Source: Tuctoria greenei (Eukaryota; Streptophyta; Magnoliopsida; Poales; Poaceae). From it: DNA of 64,000 nt. Shown here piece after piece: positions 32,795 through 44,220 of the stretch. The stretch covers positions 7,833,644-7,897,643 of the forward strand of contig JAYESD010000007.1 in the NCBI GenBank assembly GCA_036927565.1, given 5' to 3'. A model generated the notes under the pieces. That model did not search any database, had not been told where the DNA came from, and worked only from the letters and a program-made list of their open reading frames with translations. Each line of letters begins with the position of its first letter. Within the stretch, counting starts at the first letter, position 1. Position numbers and translations under genes: made by a program.

Positions 32795-35449
32795 TTAAAA
32801 TTGATTTGGAACAAAACCGCACTTAAATTGCTAAAAAGTGCGGACTAGTCCGATTTTAGTGAGAACTAGTCCGATTTCTCTCTGACTAAAAACGGACTTG
32901 TCCGTTTTTGTCTCTAGAAACTTTCGGACTTGTCCGATTTTGTGCTGACTAGTCCGATATTCCAAGAATCCTTGAAAATTTGCTAAGTCCCTGGACTTGT
33001 CCAGACTAGTCCGGTGTTCCAGCGGACTTGTCCGGACTAGTCCGGTGTTCCAGCGGACTTGTCCGTTTTCCTCTCTGACTAAAGTCGGACTTGTCTGATT
33101 TTAGGCCAGACTTGTCTGATTTTCTCTCTGGACATTTTTGGACTAGTCCGGTCCTATTCGGACTTGTCCGATATTTCGCGACTCCGAGTTGATTTTTTGT
33201 TTTACGACTTGTTTCTTGGGGTTCACGTTAAGTGGGCCTAGGGACGTCGTTCCTAACTCTTTTAGAGCCCATGTGGGACTCTAAACCGGCCTCTACTCCT
33301 CTCAAACTCGAAATCCATCTAACGCTAGCCTCCACCTCTATATAAACAACCCCACCCCTTGGCTTGTCATCTATTTGCCACTTTTCCACCCCACCCAAAC
33401 CCTAGTTCATGGAGAGCCACCACCAATGAGGGAGGAGGAGATCCCAAGCAAGAAGAAGAAGAGGAGGAAACGAAAGAGGATCAAAATCTCCATCAAGTTT
33501 CGTTCTTCATCACCAAATCATCTCCAAGTTCATCACCAACCCTAGATCATCAAGATCCAAGTGTTGCCTCCAATTTTATTGATTCATTGGAGTCCTAAAC
33601 ACCTGGTATACCTTCTATTTCCTTTTCCTTACGTAAATTCAACCCCTAATCTCCAAATTCACGTCGATCTAGAAAACCCTAGTTTGCTAGTTCTGCGAAG
33701 TGCGGACTAGTTCGGCCTTCTGCAGACTAGTCCGATTTTCCTGGGTAAATTTTGTTGAATTAATTCTAAAATTTGATCTAATCAACTCCAAACCTGTATA
33801 AACTTGTAAAAATCTATTAGAACTAGTTAGTGAACATTAAAAGCAATCTATTAACAAGTTCTACCTTGCGTTTGCATTAATCATGCATGTCATGTCATAT
33901 TGAGTAATATATGTGCACTTTTTGATTGTGTTTCTTGTATTGTATGTTTATTGTGTGGATTTGATGGATTTGCGCTAGAGAGTGCTGCAGAGGATCTACA
34001 GCACCAAGAGTTTGAAGGCGTTGACCCTAATCAATCGCAAGAGCAAGGCAAGTGCCCTTGAAGCATATTGATCTTGTTTTGACAATAAATGTTTTGTTTG
34101 CAAAACTGCATGCTGTGTCAATTTGATGGGAAATCCTATGGTAGGAAGTTTACTAGTTTTGTTGACCACCCTTATCACCTGGAATATATGGTAGAGAGTC
34201 GGGAAGGGCTTTTTACCTTTTGCTTCGCTTAATCAACTGGGATGGGAAAACAACTATACCACTCAACTTAATTATGCATGGATGAGATTATGGTTAACAT
34301 GAACTGATTAATATGATATGGTAATGGGTGATCTAAGCAAGCCTGGCATGTGGATGGGTTGGATGTTATGGTGGTTTTGCTTGCTTTAGATCTAAGGACC
34401 GGTTCATGGAGCGACCATCCAGGATTTACAGTGCCACCACGAGGCCAAGTAAGGGTGCGGCGTAGCTAATTAATTAGGGCTTTGCTAGCGCTATTTGGAC
34501 CATTGGAGAAGGGGAAGGGGTAGTCGGATTGGGTTTGTTGACGATTGGTGGGACTACCCTGGGATCCGAATGGCTCAAGAGGGGGCCCTTGGTTGAAGAT
34601 GTGCTCAGTTGGAGACATCACCACTGGTGAAACCTCAGTGGGGTCTAAATAGGCTAGTAATCCCTTTGTAAAGGCTACTTTGTGATCTCTTGGACACACG
34701 CCTATGGAAGTGCGAGACGACATAATTGAAATTTTCTAGTCATCGAAAGGTGATGAAATCACAAACACGTGGGTAAAGCAGTACAACCTCTACAGAGTGT
34801 GTCTAAAACTATCATGATAGCCGTGCTCCCGGTTATGAGCAACCTGTACCCTCACATGATTAGAGGAAACTTGGTATTAGGATGATTTTTGGGATGGTTA
34901 TGGTTTGTCAATGGTTATGGCTGGTTATGGATAAATTTCTGGTATTGAATATGGTTATTGGCTTTTCAAATGTTTTAATGTACTTTTCAGCACTCAACCA
35001 TTATTATATTCGCCATTTGAATCAGCCACATGTCATACTTTCCACACTTGCTGAGTACGACATGTACTCACTCTTGCAATCCCCCCCCCCCAACAGTTGC
35101 AGGTCAGGATTGGGAGTTTAATGGCGATAATGCGGAGTTCTGGGCCGTGTCTACTGTCAGCTTTGCCTGTGGTGTTGATTGGAGTTGCGCTATACCCAAT
35201 TGCTTATGCTTCCTAGCTGTTTAGTTTGCTTATTTAGTTTATTTGTGCTGCATTAGTTCAACTTGTCATCAATATTCATTAGAACTTGTATTCGAGGATT
35301 ATATGGGTTGTGTAATAAAATTTGGTTAACTAATCTTGTTCTGTGGTAATTTTTTGTATACTCTTTTGTGATGCACTCTTGTATGTGTGTTGAACATCTT
35401 GGGCACACATATGCGTTCGCTTGGTTCAATTTTGGAATCGGGTGTCACA
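32692..35449 (+). repeat. Right LTR of Tekay element (2758 bp)
   Basis: Same termini as the left LTR. Palindrome clusters are at 32840-33175 and 33705-33735. Here one unit of about 32 bases (ending GGTGTTCCAGCGGACTTGTC) is duplicated near 33000-33060, while a 22-base unit present at 25220 is absent. It also lacks the 100-120 bp seen at 27190-27370 of the left copy. Confidence 0.95.
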
Positions 35450-35454
35450 CCCTC

Positions 35455-35725
35455 TCATCATCTTTATCCACTTCATGTATCTAACTCACTATGCTCTGTC
35501 CATATTGTGTAGTTTTTTTTTGAAACCTCCTTTCACCAAATGAGATTGGATTACTATAGTATATATCCAAGCAATCTTATTTTCACAGTCGATACTTGAA
35601 CATAATATGTCATCTATCTTTTACAACTTCACATGTCTCTTGGATGCTTCAATAAAATCTGCAACATTATGAATGTACATAGGATCAGGTCTTGGCATGT
35701 TATACATCCACGCTCGATGGTCCAT
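35455..35725 (-). pseudogene. CACTA transposase gene, N-terminal part
   Basis: On minus an ATG at 35725 starts MDHRAWMYNMPRPDPMYIH and continues NVADFIEASKRH. This matches the transposase-associated domain found at the N-terminus of CACTA TNP2 proteins. A stop follows about 33 residues in, then a frameshift near 35520. The Tekay insertion at 35450 separates this piece from the body ending at 24993. The start is inferred from the conserved opening MDRSWMY-like pattern. Confidence 0.75.
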
Positions 35726-37349
35726 GCTTCATTAACAGAACTTTTGTAAGATTTACAAAAATTGGCCACAAATATTCTCTGAAGGTCTTCTTTAAAATGA
35801 ATTTACAGAGACATAACCAGCCTGTATCATATGAGTGAATATTGGTATCATGTAGGTCTGTTCATAAGGGTTCCAAAGAAATTTGTTTCATAACTTTCTC
35901 AGCTTCCTAGTGGCCATAATGGATTTTTAAGTTAGGCTTATTCATTGAAACATTTCATCAAACACGTGATGTGCATGTATTCATCTGCAACCTTTAATCC
36001 TTCAAATATACTTCTTTTCTACAAAATTCATGGGTGAGCTCATGGGGAGACTCAACTACATCTTTCAACCTTTAATCATTCAAATCTACTACAAATCTCA
36101 AGTGGGGGGGGGGGGGGGGGCGGGGCTCGAGGCATGCAAACTCAACTAAACGAAACTAAAAATATGATAGTGAAGAAGAAGTCTCTTCTACTAACCTTTT
36201 ATTTGTTCGAAACTTGATAAACTGATGAATACAGGACCGATCTGCGCACGGTGGAAAATTTTGGCAACCTGACAGCGTCGATGGAAAATCTCCCGGGTTA
36301 GGTTTCTGTGGTGCCCGATGGGCCCTTAATATGGGCGTCCATTTTCACAGGCGAGTTTTAACGAAAAAACGTCTGTGATAAAAATTAGTTAAGTTTAGAC
36401 GGTTTTTTTCAGGTGGTTTTTAACAGTTGCACAGGCGGTTGTTCCTAAACAACCGCCTGTGATAATGGCGAAAGCCTGTTCTTCAGTTTTCTTTACCCTT
36501 GCTTCTTTTTATTTAGATTTCAATATGAATACTCAAACATGTATAGATTCTGCAAATTGAGTCCAAATTCGATGATTCTTTCTTCTATATTTTTCAAAAA
36601 TTAATATCTACCACCTGGACCAAATATTTTAAAACTTGTATAACTAACATTGTAATTTTTTGGTAAATATCAAAATAATTTATACTCACATATTCTTCAC
36701 ATTTCTGTATCTCCTAAAAAAGGGACCCTTCACTGAAATTGCTTTGTATGAACATATTTGTCTTATAAAACATGTATGAATTTTGTTAATTTTTTTAAAG
36801 CATTCCGACATGTCAAAATTCAAATTATCCATCATTGTAATCAAATGCTCATATACATATGAGGCATTCATCAAATTTTGAACACACATTGATTCAAATT
36901 GTTTTAAAAAAATCTGAAAAAATTCATAGAGGTTGGTATGATGACTACAAAGTTCCATTGAAAAACTAAATAATTATATCATTATATTCATCAAGATAGA
37001 AAAATGACAAATAATCAGTGTTATTTATTTTCTAAGTTCTGACCAATTTTAAAGGTTTTCCCAAGTGAAATTTAATGATAACCTTTACTACTCAAGCATA
37101 TTACATGAAAGTGGAATTTGGGCTTTTAAAAAGCCCCACATTTAATCAAGAATATTAATTAAGCCTACATAAAGATCTTTTCAGGCGGTTGGTACTGAAT
37201 AACCGCCTGACAAAAGTCTTTATCTCAGGCGGATATTGCTTACCACCCGTCTGAGATAAATACATCTCCACAGGCGGGTGGTAATTAATAACCGCCTGAG
37301 AGAGTCCTCTTCTCAGGCGGTTGGTACTTAATAACCGCCTGAGAAAATA
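35726..37349. other. Central CACTA region with subterminal-type repeats
   Basis: Intergenic region between the two divergent CACTA genes. Inverted pairs of CAGGCGG and CCGCCTG occur at about 36348-36475 and again at 37183-37345, at least five arms in the second cluster (for example CAGGCGGTTGGTACTTAATAACCGCCTG). They resemble the units at 49670-50110 next to the true end. A 17-base G run lies at 36104-36120. Positions 36480-37180 are AT-rich and hold only small frames. No second TIR was found here. Confidence 0.6.
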
Positions 37350-37365
37350 GGCGTCTATATATATC
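37350..37365 (+). promoter_or_regulatory. TATA box upstream of the second CACTA gene
   Basis: CTATATATATCCC directly follows the central repeat cluster and precedes a long GC-rich leader. It is the likely promoter of the Ptta/Ulp1-type gene. Confidence 0.5.
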
Positions 37366-38345
37366 CCTCGGTTGCATTGGAAAAACCAAACCCAGGCAAA
37401 ATTAGTTAGACGCCGTCAGGCTGCCAAAATTTCTTTCGCCGCCAAGTCTTTGCCCTCCTCGCTGTCGGGCTTCGCCGCCCTCGCCGCTGATCTTTGCCGT
37501 CGTCGCCGATCTTCGATCTCGCAACCAAGCTTCGCCCTCGCTGCTTCCTTCCTTTCCGTCTAGGTACACCGAGCTTTGCCCTCGCCCGCCATCGCGCCCG
37601 CACTCGCCGCCACCCTCCCTCTTCCACGACAAGTAAGCTCATCTCCCTCTCACCCTCCTCCACAGCGGCCTCCACCCGACCTCACTCGAGCCCCCCTCTT
37701 CCCCGACCTCACCCGAGCCCCCTCCATGGATGTCGGTCGATCTCCCCTCCACGTCGGCCTCCAATTGAGCACCCCCTCCCCCCTCCTCCCCCCACCGAGT
37801 CCCCCTCCCACCAGACCTCCTCAGCACCCCCTCCCTCCCCACCCGTTCTCCTCCCCCACCAACATTTCCCTCTTCATCGGCGACCCGATTATGCTATGCA
37901 ATGTTGTTTAATTGTTGATTGAATTGTGCATTGTGAATTTTTGTACATACCATTGAGCATAAATTGTGGGTTGTAATTTTTATTGTTTAGTTGTTGATTT
38001 AATCAATGTGAATTGCGAATTGTGCATTGTTATTGTTTAATTGTTGATATAATTGTTCTTGTCGGCTTTTGATACAAGGAATACACGTGCCTAGCTAATG
38101 CCATGGTCAGTCGCCTCAAACCCTAGAATGGAACATTGTCAGTCACCTTGGTCAATCGCCTTAAACCCTAGAATGCTTCCATATTTTTCTTTAATGCAAT
38201 ACTTCATGTAGAGTTAATATGCCATTCATTATATTTATATTGGGTATCTGCAAATTGAACCTTGTGAATATGCCATTCATGTAACCCTAGAATGCAGATT
38301 GAACCTTGTGAATTATTTTATCTGCCACTTTCTCCATTCTAAGTG
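37366..38345 (+). other. 5' region of the second CACTA gene
   Basis: Positions 37400-37870 are strongly C-rich with many CpG, unlike the AT-rich surroundings. Two overlapping Pro/Ser-rich frames are open but look compositional. From 37900 it turns AT-rich with repeated ATTGTTTAATTGTTGAT phrases and two copies of CAAACCCTAGAATGG-like sequence. It may be 5' UTR and first intron. The Tork element inserted at 38350. Confidence 0.4.
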
Positions 38346-38350
38346 TTAAT
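38346..38350. repeat. Target-site duplication TTAAT (left copy)
   Basis: TTAAT precedes TGTTGGTGATG of the Tork LTR. The same TTAAT follows the right LTR at 45671-45675. Confidence 0.93.
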
Positions 38351-38856
38351 TGTTGGTGATGTGCCCAAGAGGCAATCATAACAATTCGGGTTAAGGCCTA
38401 TTGGATATTTGATCCATAAGCATTTAGGATACTAATGGGCGTGCGACCTAAAAGCCCATTAGTACGCCTATAAATATGAGGGGTAGGGTTAAGGGCTAAT
38501 CACCCCTCCACGTGACAGTCCTAGCCGCCACCCCTCGAAGGCCTCACGCCGAGACCCTTGCTTCACGCGCGGTGCTAGCACACCGGCGCACAACGTTCCT
38601 CTCCGCACGTGTGGACTCCGTGGAGGCGTTGCTGCTACTGTTGCGCTGATCGGCCACGACGAACGTGTTCGTCTACTGCTTCTAAGAAGAGCGCGAGGAG
38701 GAGACAAATGGGGTCGTCTACTTCCTCTACACCGACGCGCATCTACGTTCTGCTGCGCTGCGCGTCTAGTGGTAACGATTCATGACCTTTGTACTCGCAT
38801 GTTTCCTGGGTGATGCGGTAGAGTTGCTAGAGTAGCGTACCGCCGATTTCCCAACA
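38351..38856 (+). repeat. 5' LTR of the Tork-like element (506 bp)
   Basis: TGTTGGTGATG to TTTCCCAACA. A TATA-like CTATAAATATGAG is at about 38468. It has the same length as the right LTR, with scattered substitutions. It carries no CGGAC palindromes. Confidence 0.95.
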
Positions 38857-39293
38857 GTGGTATCAGAGCCGACTTGCGTAGTTTTTGGTCTGGATCTTGT
38901 TAGTAGATGGGATCTACTGCAGACATATTCATACGATGAATTTTATCGCACGGTTTTTGGGGTTTGGAATTGGTTAGAGTAGATTGTGATTGTATATGAC
39001 TAAAGGGTCAGTTCGTGCTCCTTCTCTCCTGTGTGCGCAACCTGTCCCTACCGACTGGAATCACCATCGGGACTAATTGCGTACATAGCTAACAAATTGA
39101 GCCAACAGACCACGGTCATGAGTCGCGATCTACTCATGAATAACCGGTCACATTGAAAATTGAGGCATCCTGAATGGCTCGGATTCGAGTGATTTGATCA
39201 ATCCAATGAGATTTTCATAGTGATTTCATAGATGTGATCTATGTAATTACGTTTGGTGTTCAGGGCGCTGTCCTGAAACCCGCGGGTGGCGGC

Positions 39294-39329
<36 letters not shown>

Positions 39330-40284
39330 ACCCCGTTTTGTTGTCTGCTATAGCGATTACATAATATAGTTTCGCACTAGAAATCGTTCTACACTTAACT
39401 CATTTTTGCAGGGAATGATGTGAATGGTATGGCCTTACTGTGATGTGATGATTTGTGTGTAAATTCATGCAGCCTGCATATTGCAAATTTAACACAACTG
39501 GGTTGAGGTTGTCACATAATTGTATAACGACCTGCGTGTCGACCTGTGATGCTTGATCTCTCATGTAATTTATTTGGTAGCTATTATTTGTATTAGCTTC
39601 TTTTATTTCCATGGAGATGTCTTCAAGCATGGTGGAGATGGGGATCACCACAAGAAGGGAGGCATGGCAGCTCAGATCTTGATGGAACCATGGCGATGTA
39701 GACCATTATGATTCTAAAGGCCATACTATTCACAATGTGATATGATCATATGCCTGTGATTCTTATTACTATTCTTTTCATGCTTTTCATATGGTGGATG
39801 TTTTGTCATGATAGAATAGCTTCCCTCACAAAAGTTGAGCATTTGATGCCATTTACCAATAGCTGCACCTATGATATTTTGATCGTTGTGTGGTAGGTTT
39901 GCCAAAGCAAAGTACCGTCATCTATCATAATTCATAGTGTGAATGTTGGACATTCACATGCATAGTATTGGTTTACTCAACAAAGCTATCAAAATGGTTT
40001 TGGGCTTTATGGCATAGAGTTGGGAGCCGGGGCATTAGATGTCACCCAACAAACAAGAGTCATATAGGGATATGATTAACAATGGTTCTTTACCTATGTC
40101 ACTAATTTCCTAGCAGTGAAGCCAAAGCTCACTAGGAATTAGTGAATATGGATCTTGAATCACTATATGTCATTAGAGGGAAGACGATGATCATATAATG
40201 GTGATATCTTTTATTAAACTGTTAATAGAAGATTGGTACATAACATAGTGCTAAACCTTGCATATTTATTTTCTATTATAGATA
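38857..40284 (+). other. Leader of the Tork-like element with a 34-base C tract
   Basis: About 1.4 kb between PBS and gag, unusually long. A homopolymer of 34 C lies at 39295-39328, preceded by CGCGGGTGGCGGCT. The rest is AT-rich with short frames only. It may include packaging signals. No gene is recognised. Confidence 0.6.
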
Positions 40285-43200
40285 ATGTCTGCTAGTAACA
40301 ATTCTGGTTTCAATTTGCAATCTGTGCTTGAAAAAGAAAAGCTTAATGGAGCTAACTTTATCGATTGGTACCGCAACCCGAGAATCGTTCTTAGGCAAGA
40401 GAAAACCGAGTATGTTCTTCTGCAGCCTTACCCTGATGACCTCCCAGCTGATGCAACTAATGCGACACATAGAGCTTATACGAAGCACTGCGATGATGCG
40501 CTTAATGTAAGCTGCCTCATGCTCGTCACTATGTCCCCTGATCTGCAAAAATAGTATGAGCATACAGATGCTTATTCTATGATTGAGGGACTGCGTGAAA
40601 TGTTTGAGAATCAAGCAAGGGCTGAGAGATACAACATCTCAAAGTCCTTGTTCTCATGCAAGCTGACAGAGGGTAGTCCGATCAGCCCTCATGTAATCAA
40701 GATGATTGGTTGCATTGAAACTTTGGGCAAACTTGGTTCTGAACTCAAGGATGATCTGGCTATTGACGTTGTTCTCCAGTCGCTCCCACCGAGCTACGAG
40801 CCATTCATATTGAATTTTCAAATGAATGGCATGGAGAAAACTTTTGTTGAATTGCATGGGATGCTTAAAACAGCCGAAGAAAGCATTAAGAAAAATGCCA
40901 CTCATGTGATGATGGAGCAAAAGGAGAATAAAAAGAGGAAACGTGTGACGCATACTAAAGGTAAAGGCAAGGGAAAGGTTCCCGATGAGCCTTCAAGCTC
41001 AAAGTCTAAACCAAAGGGCAAATCTGGCCCTTCTCCTGATGATGAATGCTTTCACTGTCAGGGGCACTGGTCTAGGGACTGCAAGAAGTACTTGGAGGAT
41101 AAGAAGAAGAAGGGAAGTGAAACTTCCGCTTCAGGTACAAATTTTATAGAAATTAACATTGCATTATCTTCTAGTGAATCATGGGTATTTGATACCGGAT
41201 CGATGATTCACATTTGCAAATCGTTGCAGGGTCTAAGTGAGGCTAGAAGATTTGCAAAAGTCGAGTTGGATGTTCTTGTTGGCAATGGAGCAAAGGTTGC
41301 GGTCATAGCTGTCAGAACTTACCACTTGTCATTACCCTCAGGATTAGTTTTGGAATTGAATAATTGTTATTGCATTCCTACATTGAGCAAGAACATTATC
41401 TTTTCTTCCTGTTTAGAAGAAGTTGATGGTTATGAGATTGTAATAAAGAACAAATGTTGTTCTATTTATTACAATAATATTTTCTATGCTCAATGTCTAT
41501 TGGTGAATGGATTATATGTTCTTGATCTTGAGGATAAAATTGTCTATAGCATTAATACCAAAAGGGCTCGACGAAATGATCTAAATCCCACTTTTATTTG
41601 TCATTGTCGCTTAGTTCATATAAATGAGGAACGCATTGAAAAACTCCATAAAGATGGTTTACTAAGCTCATTTGATTTTGAATCACTTGACACATGCGAA
41701 TCTTGTTTGCTTGGGAAGATGACCAAAGCACCCTTCACTGGTCAAAGTGAGAGGGTGACTGACTTGTTGGGACTTTTACATACAGATGTATGTGGACCAA
41801 TGAGTTCAATTTCAAGAGGTGGTTTTCAGTACTTCATCACATTTACCGATGACTTTAGTAGATATGGTTATGTCTACCTAATGAGGCACAAGCCTGAATC
41901 CTTTGAAAAATTCAAAGAATTTCAGAATGAATTACAAAATTAATTCGGCAAGATAATTAAACTTCTACGATCTGATCGTGGGGGTGAATATTTGAGCCAT
42001 GAATTTTATGAACATTTAAAACAATGTGGAATTGTTCCATAGTTGACTCCACCTGGAACGCCTCAATGGAATGGGGTGTCCGAGCGGAGGAACAGAACCT
42101 TGTTGGACATGTTAGGTCGATGATGAGCCAAGCAGATCTTCCACTATCCTTTTGGGGTTATGCTCTTGAAACTGCTGCATTTACACTAAACAGAGTCTGA
42201 ACTAAGTCTGTTGAGAAGACACCATATGAGATTTGGACCGGGAAACGTCCCGGGTTGTCTTTCTTCAAAGTTTGGGGATGTGATGTTTATGTCAAATGTT
42301 TGACGTCAGACAAACTCACTCCAAAATCAGACAAATGCTTCTTTGTGGGATATCCTAGGGAAACCAAAGGATATTATTTTTATAATAAAATAGAGGGTAA
42401 AGTGTTTACCGCTTGCAATGGTGTCTTCTTGGAGAAAGAGTTATTCTCAAAAGGAGTTAGTGGGAGCAAGGTGCATCTTGAAGAAATTCAAGAAATACCT
42501 AAAAATGTTTCAGCATCCACTAATCCTATACAAGATGTACAAGATGTTGTGCAACCAGTTGATGAAACACTAGCCCCACGAAGGTCTACGAGGCTACGTC
42601 GTGCGACTGAGAAGTTAACGTTTCTAAGCACGGAGCAGCATGGCATGGTATTGTTGGACAATAATGAGCCCACGACCTATACCGAAGCAATGATGGGACC
42701 CGACTTTGAGAAGTGGCTTGGAGCCATAGAATCCGAAATTGAATCCATGCATGAAAATCAAGTTTGGAACTTGGTTGATCTAATCGAAGGAGTGAGACCT
42801 ATCGATTGTAAATGGATTTTCCAGAAAAAGACTGATATGGACGGAAATGTTCACATCTATAAAGAGCGATTGGTGGCGAAAGGTTTCAAACAAATTCAAG
42901 GTGTTGATTATGATGAAACATTCTTACCCGTTGCAATGCTTAAGTCTGTTTGGATTCTTCTAGCAATTGTTGCATATTTTGATTATGAAATATGGAAGAT
43001 GGATGTCAAAACATCCTTTCTTAATAGAAGTCTGACTAAGAATGTGTACATGACACAACCTGAGGGTTTTGTCGATCCTAAAAATGCTAGTAAAATATGC
43101 AAGCTTCAAAAGTCCATCTATGGGTTGAAGCAAGCATCTCGGAGTTGGAATCTACGTTTAGATGAAGTAATCAAAGGGTTTGGTTTCATCAAGAACGTAA

Positions 43201-44220
43201 AAGAACCTTGTATTTACAAGAAGCTTAGTGGGAGCACACATGTATTTCTGGTCCTATATGTAGATGACATATTATTAATCGGAAACGACATTCCAATGCT
43301 TGATGATGTTAAATCCTCATTAATAAAAAGTTTCTCAATGAAGGATTTAGGAGAGGCAGCATATATTTTGGGCATAAAGATCTATAGAGACAGATCTAGA
43401 AGGCTAATTGGATTAAGCCGAGATACATATATTGACAAGATATTGAATCGATTCAATATGCAAGATTCCAAGAAAGGTTTCTTTCCAATGTCACATGGCA
43501 TTACTCTAAGCAAGAGTCAGTGTCCTTCGACACCTGATGAGAAAAAGAGGATGAGAGCGATACCTTATGCTTCAGCTATTGGATCTATCATGTATGCCAT
43601 ATTATGTACACGCCCATATGTATCTTATGCTCTAAGTATCATGAGCAGGTATCAATCAGACTATGGTGAGGCTCATTGGACCGTTGTCAAAAACATCCTT
43701 AAGTACTTGAGAAGAACTAAGGATGCATTCTTAGTGTTTGGAGGTGAAGAAGAGCTCGTTGTAAAAGGTTACACCAATGCCAGCATCCAAAATGATAAGT
43801 ATGATTCTAGATCACAATCCGGTTTTGTATTCTGCCTCAATGGAGGGGCAGTGAGCTGGAAAAGTTCCAAGGAAGATACAGTAGCGGATTCAACCACAGA
43901 AGCGGAGTATATTGCAGCTTCTGAAGCTGCAAAGGAAGTTGTTTGGATCAGAAAATTTGTTTCTGAGTTGGGTGTTGTTCCTAGCTCGTCGAGTTTTGTG
44001 GATCTCTACTGTGACAATAGTGGAGCCTAGATCACACAAACGATCCAAACACATACTACGACGCTATAACCTCATTTGAGAGATCATCGATTGGGGTGAT
44101 GTGAAGATATGCAAGGTGCACACGGATTTGAATGTTGCAGATCCGTTGACAAAGCCTCTTCCACAATCAAAGCATGAGGCGCACACGAGATCTATGGGTA
44201 TTAGATACTTACATCAGTGA
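40285..44220 (+). pseudogene. gag-pol: Tork-like gag-pol polyprotein, broken
   Basis: ATG 40285 opens MSASNNSGF; the gag core reaches about 40900. The zinc knuckle CFHCQGHWSRDC (about 41048) is two residues shorter than the CX2CX4HX4C pattern. Protease WVFDTGSMIHIC is at about 41182. The integrase HHCC region is at 41600-41720, with catalytic Asp in LHTDVCGP (about 41783), Asp in RSDRGGEY (about 41970) and Glu in VSERRNRTLL (about 42080). RT has YVDD at 43257-43268. RNase H has STTEAEYIA at about 43890. Breaks are TAG 40552-40554, TAA 41941-41943, TAG about 42043, a shift near 42110 and TAG 44028-44030. Remnants of the RNase H tail continue to about 44220. Confidence 0.9.

Larger units (their letters stand above)
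24999..35449 (+). mobile_element. Tekay/Del-type Ty3/gypsy chromovirus
   Basis: Complete element of 10451 bp: LTR 24999-27870, PBS, gag-protease, RT-RNase H-integrase-chromodomain, polypurine tract AAGGGGGG (about 32679-32686) and LTR 32692-35449, flanked by CCCTC duplications. The LTR start TGTAACACCC, Met-tRNA PBS and C-terminal chromodomain place it in the Tekay (Del) clade. Many stops make it non-autonomous. Confidence 0.95.

Noticed and set aside
37494..37922. Pro/Ser-rich frames as a possible gene
   Set aside because: Several overlapping frames are open merely because the DNA is C-rich. No domain or conserved start is seen.
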